From positions 72,992,686 to 73,056,685 of the forward strand of contig OX457030.1 of NCBI GenBank assembly GCA_949752745.1: 64,000 nt of DNA, given 5' to 3'. The notes beneath the pieces are model-generated. The model was not told the origin of the DNA, ran no database searches, and saw only the letters and a list, made by a program, of their open reading frames with translations. A program made the translations under genes and the position numbers. Each line of letters begins with the position of its first letter. Position 1 is the first letter of the stretch. This stretch comes from Protula sp. h YS-2021 (lineage: Eukaryota; Annelida; Polychaeta; Sabellida; Serpulidae). Below are positions 55,876 through 64,000 of this stretch, in pieces.

Positions 55876-56428
55876 CTAAAAAATGTAAATAGGAAAATAA
55901 CCATAAGCTATATGCGTAAATTAAAAGTTAATTTTAAAAGAAATCATTGCATACAGGCGGTGTAATTACTTCACAATGGTAATTTCAGGCGAGGTAATTA
56001 CTTCACAGTGGTAATTTCAGGCGAGGTTTTATGGTAATTTCAAGCAGTTATAATTTGAAGCTAACAGATTTTTAAATATTTTTGTGAAGTCAAGAAAGCA
56101 AAGCTCATGAATAAAGTCACAAGGGGGTCGCGCACAGATTCATTCTCCACCACTTCCATACCGACCCACTCCAGCCCCCCTCCCTCCCCCCCCCCCAGCC
56201 CACCCCCACCCCTCCTTATCGCGTCTTTCTTCGCTTCCTGGATACTTTAATTCACTCTGTACTTATTTCACAGATGCTCTCGCGTTTTTATGTTTCTCTT
56301 TTTTTCTCTCCCTCTCTTTCAGCTGTGACATCGAATCACGGGCATTGACAGTGACGTCAACCCTCTAACCGGATGCTTCTCTTTATTTGCCATCCCCCCT
56401 TCCCCTCCCCCCTCCCCCCCCCCCCCAC

Positions 56429-56489
56429 TTCGCCTGATCTGTTTTTGTTCCTGTTCAAATTCTTCCTGTTCCTTAAGAATGGCCCGCTC
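56429..56489 (-). CDS. scrib: Scribble, exon 6 (coiled-coil, donor uncertain)
   Basis: The acceptor TGTGTACAG is followed by ERAILKEQEEFEQEQKQIRR, phase 0 from exon 5. The best donor is A-GTGGGG at 56428, which leaves one base; GC donors upstream are weaker. The very high Glu/Gln/Lys content predicts a single charged helix or coiled coil. The intron begins with a G-run, so the donor is poorly defined. This junction is the least certain in the chain, though the coding segment itself is convincing by position and composition. Confidence 0.75.
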
Positions 56490-56759
56490 CTGTACACACA
56501 AATATATAGTGTATCTACAAATGTGTGCAAAGGTGTGTGTACAAATGTGTACATGTGCAAATGTGTGCAAATTTTGACTGCAAATCAATTCAATGTGCAC
56601 TATTTATGCGTAAGTGTGCAAGGCCTGTGTGCAACTAAAAACAGAGTAAAAGCATGTATCATACAATAGGCATTGTTTGTGTGGTACGTGCAAAATCTAA
56701 CTAGACGCGAACAACGCGGAAATATCGCGGAAACGAGTGCTTTAGAAGAACGAACTGTG

Positions 56760-56990
56760 ACACGCTGCAATGTCTTAAGTGAGATCTCATGTGAATATCT
56801 TTCATGAAATTTTAGTGATATCTTACGTGTAATCTTCAGTAAGATCTTCAATGAGATCATTAATAAGATCTTAAGTGATATCATCCGTGAGATTTTAAGT
56901 GATATCTCACGTGAGATCTCAGATTAGACCTTACGTGAGATCTTAGTAAGATCTGAAGTGATATCTTAAGTGGGATCTACCTCACCATGC
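56760..56990. repeat. Degenerate repeat of GATCTTAAGTGAGATC type
   Basis: About fourteen palindrome-prone units of 15-18 bp (AGATCTTAAGTGATATCTTA and variants) between exons 5 and 6. The ISLKILL-type minus ORF follows from it. Confidence 0.8.
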
Positions 56991-57195
56991 TTCTGAAGAA
57001 ACAAAGAGCTAAACAGCTTCGAATTTCACTACGACTACGTTTCTAAAACCTTTACTTATGTGTATTAACAGGGAAATAAAAGATGTTTCTTTTCAGGGTA
57101 GAAATAGCAAAAGCAACTGAGCTCACAGAACATAACCTAAAGGCATGGCGTCTACGTCACACGGGGGGGGGGGGGGGGGGGGGTAAATGACTGAC

Positions 57196-57450
57196 CTTCT
57201 GAGCTAGCGCTGCCGCCTCCTCCGTCTCCTTGTCGACGCTACAGACGGACCCGGTCCGCTCCTTGCCTCCCTCGGTGGTGGCCGCCGCCCCACCCTTCCC
57301 CTCCCCCTGCTGCTGCTTGGCCGCGCTGCCGTTGGGCAGGGAGGCGGGGTCGAAGCCCTGGCAGACGAGTAGGCGCAGGTCACGCTCCGCCCCCTTCATG
57401 GCCCGCACCGCCTCCTGGTGGCTGGCGCCCAGCAGGCTCACGCCATTCAC
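57196..57450 (-). CDS. scrib: Scribble, exon 5 (end of PDZ4 and following linker)
   Basis: A 255-bp exon, phase 0 at both ends. The acceptor TTTTTGGCAG is followed by VNGVSLLGASHQEAVRAMKG and ERDLRLLVCQGFD. This is the last beta strands and helix of PDZ4; the H-x-E-A-V helix and LLVC-GF end match Scribble PDZ4. A low-complexity linker follows (poly-Gln, Gly, Ala, Thr), then an acidic ETEEAAALAQK helix. The donor is AAG-GTCAGT. PDZ4 binds C-terminal peptides of membrane partners in known Scribble proteins. High GC suits a coding exon and contrasts with the intron repeats. Confidence 0.96.
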
Positions 57451-57785
57451 CTGCCAAAAACAAAGCACGCCCACCGCGGCGTTAGCACCTTCTATCGTCG
57501 CACCCCCATCCCCCCCCCCCACCCCACCCTCTTCAGGTATCGCCTTCCACCTTCCTCGCCTGCCACGTCACTCCCATTTGTTTTCTTTTTTTATTTTCAT
57601 TCCTATTATTATATTTATTATTATTTTTTCTTTCTATTTTTATTTACTTCATGTTTTTTATTTTTCTTACTGTTGCATACATTTTCTTTCTTTCTTTTTT
57701 AACAACCTAACTTTAGTAAGAATTGACCGGGAAGTTCTTTTCTACTTTATTTGGGCGTGTCACAGCTCATGACCTTGGCACCGAC

Positions 57786-57848
57786 CTCGAGCACACGCAT
57801 GCCGACCTTCACCCGGCCGTCTCTGCCCACAGCTCCGGAACTTGTCAT
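57786..57848 (-). CDS. scrib: Scribble, exon 4 (middle of PDZ4)
   Basis: A 63-bp exon, phase 0 at both ends. The acceptor GTGGGTACAG is followed by MTSSGAVGRDGRVKVGMRVLE, and the donor is GAG-GTCGGT. The G-A-x-G-R-D-G-R-x-x-V-G-x-R-x-L-E pattern is the PDZ segment between the carboxylate loop strand and the following strand, and continues directly into VNGVSLLG of exon 5. The Gly-Arg-Asp-Gly-Arg string is the same as in vertebrate SCRIB PDZ4. Confidence 0.95.
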
Positions 57849-58805
57849 CTGTACCCACAAAACAAACAAAATAATAAATTCTAAAACAAATAAACTAAAT
57901 GAAAATGACCCTGGTTGTAGAGATGGACATGGCGAGTCCACAATACTCGATGCAACTCCAAAACTAGAGCGGCCGGGGATGGAAATGCCCTGCTTGGACT
58001 GACGATAATTCGGCAATTTCAGTACATTCTCTCGATTTTATTTGAAAATAAAACAAATTTTTCTTACGCAACAGTGCTAATGACGACTTCATATATAGGT
58101 GCTGTCACTGTTGTTGTATTTAACTCAAGCAGTTAGGTATAGTATATATTTATAGTATATATTAATACCACTTCCAACCAGTTTAAACGTGTTGCTCAGC
58201 AACAAGTTTTAATCGATCTACATATTATTATTCATATTGTTATTATGATTTTGTATCACGTGATCGTTTCCCGCCAATCGCGTTGCTTTTTACATGGGCG
58301 GTCGGTCATCCCACAAATGTCAGTCAAAAACGCAACCAAAAGAAAAAGGTGACCATGAAAATAGGATCAAACATTTCCCCAAAATCGTTTGCTGTTCAGC
58401 TACAGATATAATGTGAAAAAAAAGAAAAGGAGATGGACAGACGGAAGGACAGACAGACTGAGGGACAAAAATGCTCATCCGTAGACCACCACGCCCCTCC
58501 CCCACACCCCCCTCCCCTTATGCAGGATAATAAGTGCTACATACTATGGGATGAACGTCGGGGTGCGGGGGGGGGGAGGGGGGAGGGAAAGGGATGACAA
58601 AATCGCTTGTAGCAGCTGTTTCAAAATAAAACGGTGCCACAACATGTGCGCTATTGACGTTTACTGTATGACGTTTGCGATATTGACGTTTACGACAATG
58701 ACATTTGTCGTATTGGTGTTTACGGTAGTGGCGTTTGAGGTATTGACTTAATATGCTGATGGCGTTACACTGACGTGTACAATAATGACGTAGTCGTGAC
58801 GTCAC

Positions 58806-58922
58806 CTTCGATATGAAGACGCCCTCGTCGGTCTTATCATTCGGATTGCCCGGCTTGCTCCTTGCTCCGCCCACAATGCTCACGCCTATCTTATCTCCCG
58901 GCTGCCGGCGTATCACGATCTC
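58806..58922 (-). CDS. scrib: Scribble, exon 3 (start of PDZ4)
   Basis: A 117-bp exon, phase 0 at both ends. The acceptor CAATTGACAG is followed by EIVIRRQPGDKIGVSIVGGA and RSKPGNPNDKTDEGVFISK, and the donor is AAG-GTGACG. The carboxylate-binding loop is K-I-G-V-S-I. The long GGARSKPGNPNDKTDEG insert before G-V-F-I-S-K is characteristic of Scribble PDZ4. The intron after FISK is at the same place as in PDZ3 (exon 1/2), which points to origin of the two domains by exon-pair duplication. Confidence 0.97.
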
Positions 58923-59110
58923 CTGTCAATCAATCAAACAACCAATCAATCAATCAAAAGCCAATAAGCAGGTTCCAATTATTTTGTTATTCAGGCCCTT
59001 GCTGTCTTCACTTTAATCACGTTATTTTTTTCTCACTACCAATGACCCTGTCACGCGCAACAAAACCTGGTTCTCAGAATGTCTGCCGTCGTCATGGAAA
59101 CAGTATTATC

Positions 59111-59391
59111 AAATGTAAGCCCTGGCGTGGCGTGGCGTAGGGGGCCGTGGCGTATACTCTGCACGATCTCATAGCTGGGGCCTATAAGTGGGTGTGGCGG
59201 CGGGGGGGGGGGGGATGAGGAAGAAGGGGTAGCGTCACCTGTAAGTGCTCGGGCGGGGGGTCGTGTCGTATCTCCAGCACGATCTCGTGGGTGGGGGCTA
59301 TGAGGGGGAGGGGGGGCTGCCGTCACCTGTAAGCCCTCGAGCTGGGGGTCGTGACGTATCTCCAGCACGATCTCGCGGGTGGGGGCTATGA
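59111..59391 (-). repeat. Tandem copies of the exon 2 3' end and splice donor
   Basis: Three copies (59322-59391, 59234-59303 and a decayed 59111-59188) of the last 60-70 bp of exon 2 lie in the following intron. Two keep the frame content P-T-(R/H)-E-I-V-L-E-I-R-H-D-P, the CTTACAG and the GTGACG donor. They are separated by C-rich spacers of about 18-45 bp. They are probably non-functional but could act as decoy or alternative donors. Confidence 0.88.
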
Positions 59392-59445
59392 GGGTGGCGG
59401 TGGGTGGGGGTGGGAGGAGGAAGGGGGGGGGGAGGCTGCCGTCAC

Positions 59446-59622
59446 CTGTAAGCCCTCGGGCTGGGGGTCGTGACGTATCTCCAGCACGATCTCGTGGGTG
59501 GGGGCTATGAGCGCCATGACGGCCTGCTGGTGGGTGGCCTCGCGCACGTCCTTGCCGTTCACGCTCTGTATCCGGTCCCCCAGGCGTAGTGACGTCTTGG
59601 AGGCGGCGCCCCCTGGCGTGAT
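59446..59622 (-). CDS. scrib: Scribble, exon 2 (second part of PDZ3)
   Basis: A 177-bp exon, phase 0 at both ends. The acceptor TGACATGTTTCAG is followed by ITPGGAASKTSLRLGDRIQS, VNGKDVREATHQQAVMALI and HEIVLEIRHDPQPEGLQ. The donor is CAG-GTGACG. It supplies the L-R-x-G-D-R-I-x-x-V-N-G core and the T-H-x-x-A-V helix of PDZ3, in which the conserved His binds the ligand side chain in class I PDZ domains. The R-x-D-P-x-P-x-G-L end leads straight to PDZ4, as in vertebrate SCRIB, where PDZ3 and PDZ4 are almost contiguous. Confidence 0.97.
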
Positions 59623-59724
59623 CTGAAACATGTCACATGACGTCATGATCAGGGATCGATCCAGGTAGCCACAATGAGTAGGGCGGTGGGGGGTGGGAGT
59701 TAAAATTTGTGCCGACCCTTCCAC

Positions 59725-59760
59725 AAATGGAAGGGTGGGGGGGGGGGGGGGGGGGGGAGT
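59725..59760. repeat. G homopolymer-rich tract
   Basis: About 24 G residues, nearly uninterrupted, in the intron between exons 1 and 2. Confidence 0.95.
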
Positions 59761-60083
59761 GTAGAAGGGGAAGGCGGGATCGCCAGGGCTCAGACGCCAG
59801 AAAAGGCTCGCTGTACAAGAACACATTCAGACTAAGGCCGAAAGCAATTACGAACTTTAATAATCGATTAACTATATGCTTTCAATCGCGATTGCTCGAA
59901 AAATCGGTGCAGGCACCACGTTACATAGTGCAATGAGTCACAATGTGCTATGAAATACAGTTGAACTTTCCTGCTTTATCGTGTCTAGAATGCTGATCGT
60001 TTTTAACCTTAATTTCAGAAACAAACGCTTGTTTTTGCATACACACTCGTACCTGTACACGGGCACCCGCGGACATGCCTTAC

Positions 60084-60194
60084 CTTTGAAATGAATACCC
60101 CGGGGTCATCGACACCGAAGGGGTGACTCGTGTGGTCCGACCCGCCAACGATACTCAGGCCTAATGGACCGCCCGCCTTGACGATCCGGACGAC
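60084..60194 (-). CDS. scrib: Scribble, exon 1 of this window (start of PDZ3)
   Basis: A 111-bp exon, phase 0 at both ends. The acceptor TTCTTCTTGCAG is followed by VVRIVKAGGPLGLSIVGGSD, then HTSHPFGVDDPGVFISK, and the donor is AAG-GTAAGG. G-P-L-G-L-S-I-V-G-G-S-D-H-x-S-H-P-F-G is diagnostic for Scribble PDZ3: G-L-S-I is the carboxylate-binding loop. Scribble is a cortical scaffold that keeps basolateral polarity with Dlg and Lgl and recruits partners through its four PDZ domains. The LRR, PDZ1 and PDZ2 exons must lie beyond the right edge. Confidence 0.98.
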
Positions 60195-60224
60195 CTGCAA
60201 GAAGAACAACAACCATCTGTTCTA

Positions 60225-60620
60225 CGCGCTGCGCTTGGCACTGCACGCGGCCTGCGTACACCACAATATACCGCCTTCCTACCGCATTATGCACGGTCTG
60301 CACACGGCACTATGCACAGTCTGCGCACGGCACTGTACCTGACCTGCACGCGGCACTAGGCACGGCAATGCACACGGCCTGCGTACGGCACAATATACCG
60401 TTGTTTCGACGTTGGGGTACAGGGTCGAAGAATGGGGGACGGGAAGGGCTGCTGGATGTTCAGATAGTGGGCCGTAGGGTGAGGGCGGGGTTAAAAGCGG
60501 GGCGGAGGACGGGGGTTGCTGGGTGTTGGGGTAGTGGGCCGTTGGGTGCAGGGGGTTAATTGCGGGGCGGGGAGACGGGGGTTGTTGGGTGTTGGGGTAG
60601 TGGGCCGTTGGGTGCAAAGA
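60225..60620. repeat. Two short arrays upstream of PDZ3
   Basis: At 60225-60400 are GCACACGGCCTGCGTACGGC units of about 22 bp. At 60465-60620 is a 62-bp unit with GACGGGGGTTGCTGGGTGTT and GTAGTGGGCCGTTGGGTGCA. Confidence 0.88.
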
Positions 60621-60889
60621 GAGTTTGGACCGAAAGAATTGGTAGAATTTCGAACTTTTTGAACAGATAGGGAGAAAACGTGCTCGAATCTACAAATACT
60701 CATCCAAAACGACAAAGACGGGGATGCGGGCAACGAGATCACACTTTGTATAAAAACGATTACATTCATGTAGCACATTATATCCTACATAAAAAAGTAG
60801 CATCTTATTGACTAATCTAACGACTGCCAAACATAAACACTGGAAAAATTGGAACAGAAATAAAAACTACACCGTTGTATCAAAATATC

Positions 60890-60892
<3 letters not shown>

Positions 60893-60961
<69 letters not shown>
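60893..60961. repeat. (TA)n microsatellite
   Basis: About 34 TA units. Confidence 0.98.
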
Positions 60962-60963
<2 letters not shown>

Positions 60964-61019
60964 CATAAAGCACTTATACATCAGCACGCAAGTAATAAAT
61001 ATCAGTAAGCAAGCTCAAA

Positions 61020-62290
61020 ATATCGGAAAGTATGCCAGCTATGACCATCAGTAAGCATGCCATCCACAAACATCAGTAAGCATGCTAGCCACAAACATCA
61101 GTAAGCATGCTAGTCACAAACATCAGTAAGCATGCCATCCACAAACATCAGTAAGCATGCTAGTCACAAACATCAGTAAGCATGCTAGTCACAAACATCA
61201 GTAAGCATGCCATCCACAAACATCAGTAAGCATGCTAGTCACAAACATCAGTAAGCATGCTAGTCACAAACATCAGTAAGCATGCCATCCACAAACATCA
61301 GTAAGCATGCTAGTCACAAACATCAGTAAGCATGCCATCCACAAACATCAGTAAGCATGCTAGTCACAAACATCAGTAAGCATGCTAGTCACAAACATCA
61401 TTAAGCATGCTAGTCACAAACATCATTAAGCATGCCATCCACAAACATCAGTAAGCATGCTAGCCACAAACATCAGTAAGCATGCTAGTCACAAACATCA
61501 GTAAGCATGCTAGTCACAAACATCAGTAAGCATGCCATCCACAAACATCAGTAAGCATGCTAGTCACAAACATCAGTAAGCATGCCATCCACAAACATCA
61601 GTAAGCATGCTAGTCACAAACATCAGTAAGCATGCTAGTCACAAACATCAGTAAGCATGCCATCCACAAACATCAGTAAGCATGCTAGTCACAAACATCA
61701 GTAAGCATGCCATCCACAAACATCAGTAAGCATGCTAGTCACAAACATCAGTAAGTATGCTAGTCACAAATATCAGTAAGCATGCCATCCACAAACATCA
61801 GTAAGCATGCTAGTCACAAACATCAGTAAGCATGCCATCCACAAACATCAGTAGGCATGCTAGTCACAAACATCAGTAAGCATGCTAGTCACAAACATCA
61901 TTAAGCATGCTAGTCACAAACATCATAAAGCATGCCATCCACAAACATCAGTAAGCATGCTAGCCACAAACATCAGTAAGCATGCTAGTCACAAACATCA
62001 GTAAGCATGCTAGTCACAAACATCAGTAAGCATGCCATCCACAAACATCAGTAAGCATGCTAGTCACAAACATCAGTAAGCATGCCAGTCACAAACATCA
62101 GTAAGCATGCTGGTCACAAACATCAGTAAGCATGTTAGTCACAAACGTCAGTAAGCATGTTAATCACAAACATCAGTAAGCATGCTGGTCACAAACATCA
62201 GTAAGCACGCTGGTCACAAACATCAGTAAGCATGCCATCCACAAACATCAGTAAGCATGCTGGTCACAAACAAAAGTAAGCACAGCATCA
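61020..62290. repeat. 25-bp minisatellite with 500-bp higher-order unit
   Basis: About fifty copies of CATCAGTAAGCATGCTAGTC-ACAAA, alternating with the variant CATGCCATCC. Rare marks recur exactly 500 bp apart: CATTAAGCATGC at 61401 and 61901, CTAGCCACAAA at 61461 and 61961. This shows duplication of 20-unit blocks. Degenerate units continue to about 62520. Confidence 0.96.
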
Positions 62291-62536
62291 AAATATCAGC
62301 ATTTAAACATCAATCAGCATGCTGATATCAACACAGCCTTAATCTTGTTTAGCATAAAAGAGTATTTTACATCAGCAAGAATCAACACAGCGACAAGCAT
62401 GCTGGCATAAAAAAAATCAGAACACATACTGGCATCAAAACACAAGCAAGCAGGCCGCATAAAAAAGCACGCATGCTGGAATAAGAACATCAATAAGAAC
62501 AAAACGTCAGTAGGCATACTGGTGTCAAAACATAAA

Positions 62537-62583
<47 letters not shown>

Positions 62584-62592
62584 TAATAAACT

Positions 62593-62622
<30 letters not shown>
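62537..62622. repeat. (AAT)n and (CAT)n microsatellites
   Basis: AAT triplets at 62537-62580 and CAT triplets at 62593-62621. Confidence 0.97.
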
Positions 62623-62623
<1 letters not shown>

Positions 62624-62754
62624 GAACACCAGTAAGCACGCTGGCCTAAAACCGCTAGCAAGGCGCTGTCGTCAGAATCTCAGCATCTTTATCAGTTCTT
62701 CACTCGCCGACGTGACGGTTCGACTCGCACCTGTATCACGGCCTTGACCTATCA

Positions 62755-63305
62755 CGTTAGCTCATACGTGTGACGAATCACGTTAGCTCATACATGTGAC
62801 AAACCACGTTAGCTCATACATGTGACGAATCACGTTAGCTCATACGTGTGACGAATCACGTTAGCTCATACATGTGACGAATCGTTAGCTCATACATGTG
62901 ACGAATCACGTTAGCTCATACATGTGACGAATCACGTTAACTCATACATGTGACGAATCACGTTAGCTCATACATGTGACGAATCACGTTAGCTCATACA
63001 TGTGACGAATCACGTTAGCTCATACATGTGACGAATCACGTTAGCTCATACATGTGACGAATCACGTTAGCTCATACATGTGACGAATCACGTTAGCTCA
63101 TACAAGTGGCGAATCAAGTTAGCTCATACAAGTGGCGAATCACGTTAGCTCATATTTGTGACGTATCACGTTAGCTCATACAAGTGGCCAATCACGCTAG
63201 TTCATACACGTGACGAATCACGCTGGCTCATACAAGTGGTCAATCTCGCCAGCTCATACAAGTAGCCAATCACGCTTGTTCGTACAAGTGACGAATCACG
63301 CTAGC
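62755..63305. repeat. 26-bp minisatellite, about 21 copies
   Basis: Unit CACGTTAGCTCATACATGTG-ACGAAT; variants accumulate to the right. It is followed by shorter GAATCTATTC-type repeats at 63470-63660. Confidence 0.95.
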
Positions 63306-63699
63306 TTGATCAAGCTCATACAAAATCAGGCAGCGTACTTACAAGTGCCCATGCTAAAATATCACACCAATGTATTTTGCATCTTTTTTTGTTTTGACGA
63401 CAAAATCATGTAACAAGCCTTCAGTCACAGAGCGCTAAATCTTTTGGAACCTAACACATAACGCACTCGAGCATCTGGAATCTGCTCCTTTACTGGCCCC
63501 ATGCATCACGAATCTATTCCTTAAAAGCTTCATGCATCTAGAATCTATTCGATATTGGCCCTATACATCTAGAATCTGTTCGTTCTTGGCCAAATGCTTT
63601 TCGAATCCTTCGTTATCACCGGTGGCCTGATGCATTTAGAATGTGTTCGTTAAGCTCATGCAGTTGACTCACCGAATAGCATGTAACATAAAAATAGAA

Positions 63700-64000
63700 G
63701 TTAGCTCATCTCGCGCTGTGTGTATCGCCTGTGTTGTCTCGCGCTGTGTGTATCCCTTGTGTTGTCTTGCGCTTTGTGTATCACCTGTGTTGTTGCGCGC
63801 TGTGTGTATCACCTGTGTTGTCTCGCGCTGTGTGTATCACCTGTGTTGTCTCGCGCTGTATCACATCACTTGTGTTGTTGCGCGCTGTGTGTATCACTAG
63901 TGTTGTCTCGCGCTGTGTGTATCGCCTGTGTTGTCTCGCGCTGTGTGAATCACCTGTGTTGTCTCGCGCTGTGTGTATCACCTGTGTTGTCTCGCGCTGT
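63700..64000. repeat. 28-bp minisatellite running off the window
   Basis: About eleven copies of TGTTGTCTCGCGCTGTGTGT-ATCACCTG, still continuing at base 64000. Confidence 0.96.

Noticed and set aside
62690..62750. Possible additional scrib exon (DTGASRTVTSASEEL frame)
   Set aside because: The acceptor-like context is weak, there is no similarity to the PDZ2-PDZ3 linker that I can defend, and phase support is missing.

Overview
This is a eukaryotic (metazoan) window. The evidence is a spliced gene with GT-AG introns and matching phases, and animal-type transposons: a Ty3/Gypsy LTR element, a CR1/L2-like LINE, a tRNA-derived SINE and hAT-type MITEs. The species cannot be named from the sequence. 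The marine-invertebrate character of the repeats (GGAC runs followed by a terminal hairpin, minisatellite-packed introns, G-runs) is an impression only. No bacterial, rRNA, CRISPR or intact tRNA features were seen.

Main gene: most of the window (about 18.48-60.19 kb, minus strand) is the 3' half of a scribble (scrib) orthologue, the PDZ-scaffold polarity gene. Sixteen exons were read directly from the sequence. In gene order they encode PDZ3 (60.19-59.45 kb), PDZ4 (58.92-57.20 kb), an acidic and coiled-coil linker (56.49-55.78 kb), a Pro/Lys segment (51.47-51.39 kb), an N-Q-rich and poly-Lys segment (37.92-37.58 kb), a block conserved with vertebrate SCRIB (30.08-21.47 kb) and two C-terminal exons (19.83-18.48 kb). 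Splice phases agree through the chain, apart from one ambiguous junction (exon 6 to exon 7). The LRRs, PDZ1 and PDZ2 must lie to the right of the window. The last exon with its stop was not found with confidence.

The introns hold at least twenty unrelated tandem arrays. They include a 114-bp satellite with 8-monomer higher-order units (40.8-47.7 kb), a 62-bp array (35.1-37.4 kb), a 25-bp array with 500-bp higher-order units (61.0-62.3 kb), and arrays rich in predicted RFX, CRE or E-box sites. Several young-looking transposons with target-site duplications are nested in them.

Left end (1-11.3 kb): degenerate small genes on both strands, including a PC4/SUB1-like single-strand-DNA-binding protein on the minus strand and a C2H2-like/acidic protein on the plus strand. 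They look like the remnant of a compact mobile or viral-like DNA element. A pseudogenised Ty3/Gypsy retrotransposon (3611-11168) is inserted in the PC4-like gene and carries an extra Cys/His-rich ORF after pol. Region 11.2-18.4 kb holds arrays, clusters of E-box/CRE/NRF1-like motifs and no recognised gene.
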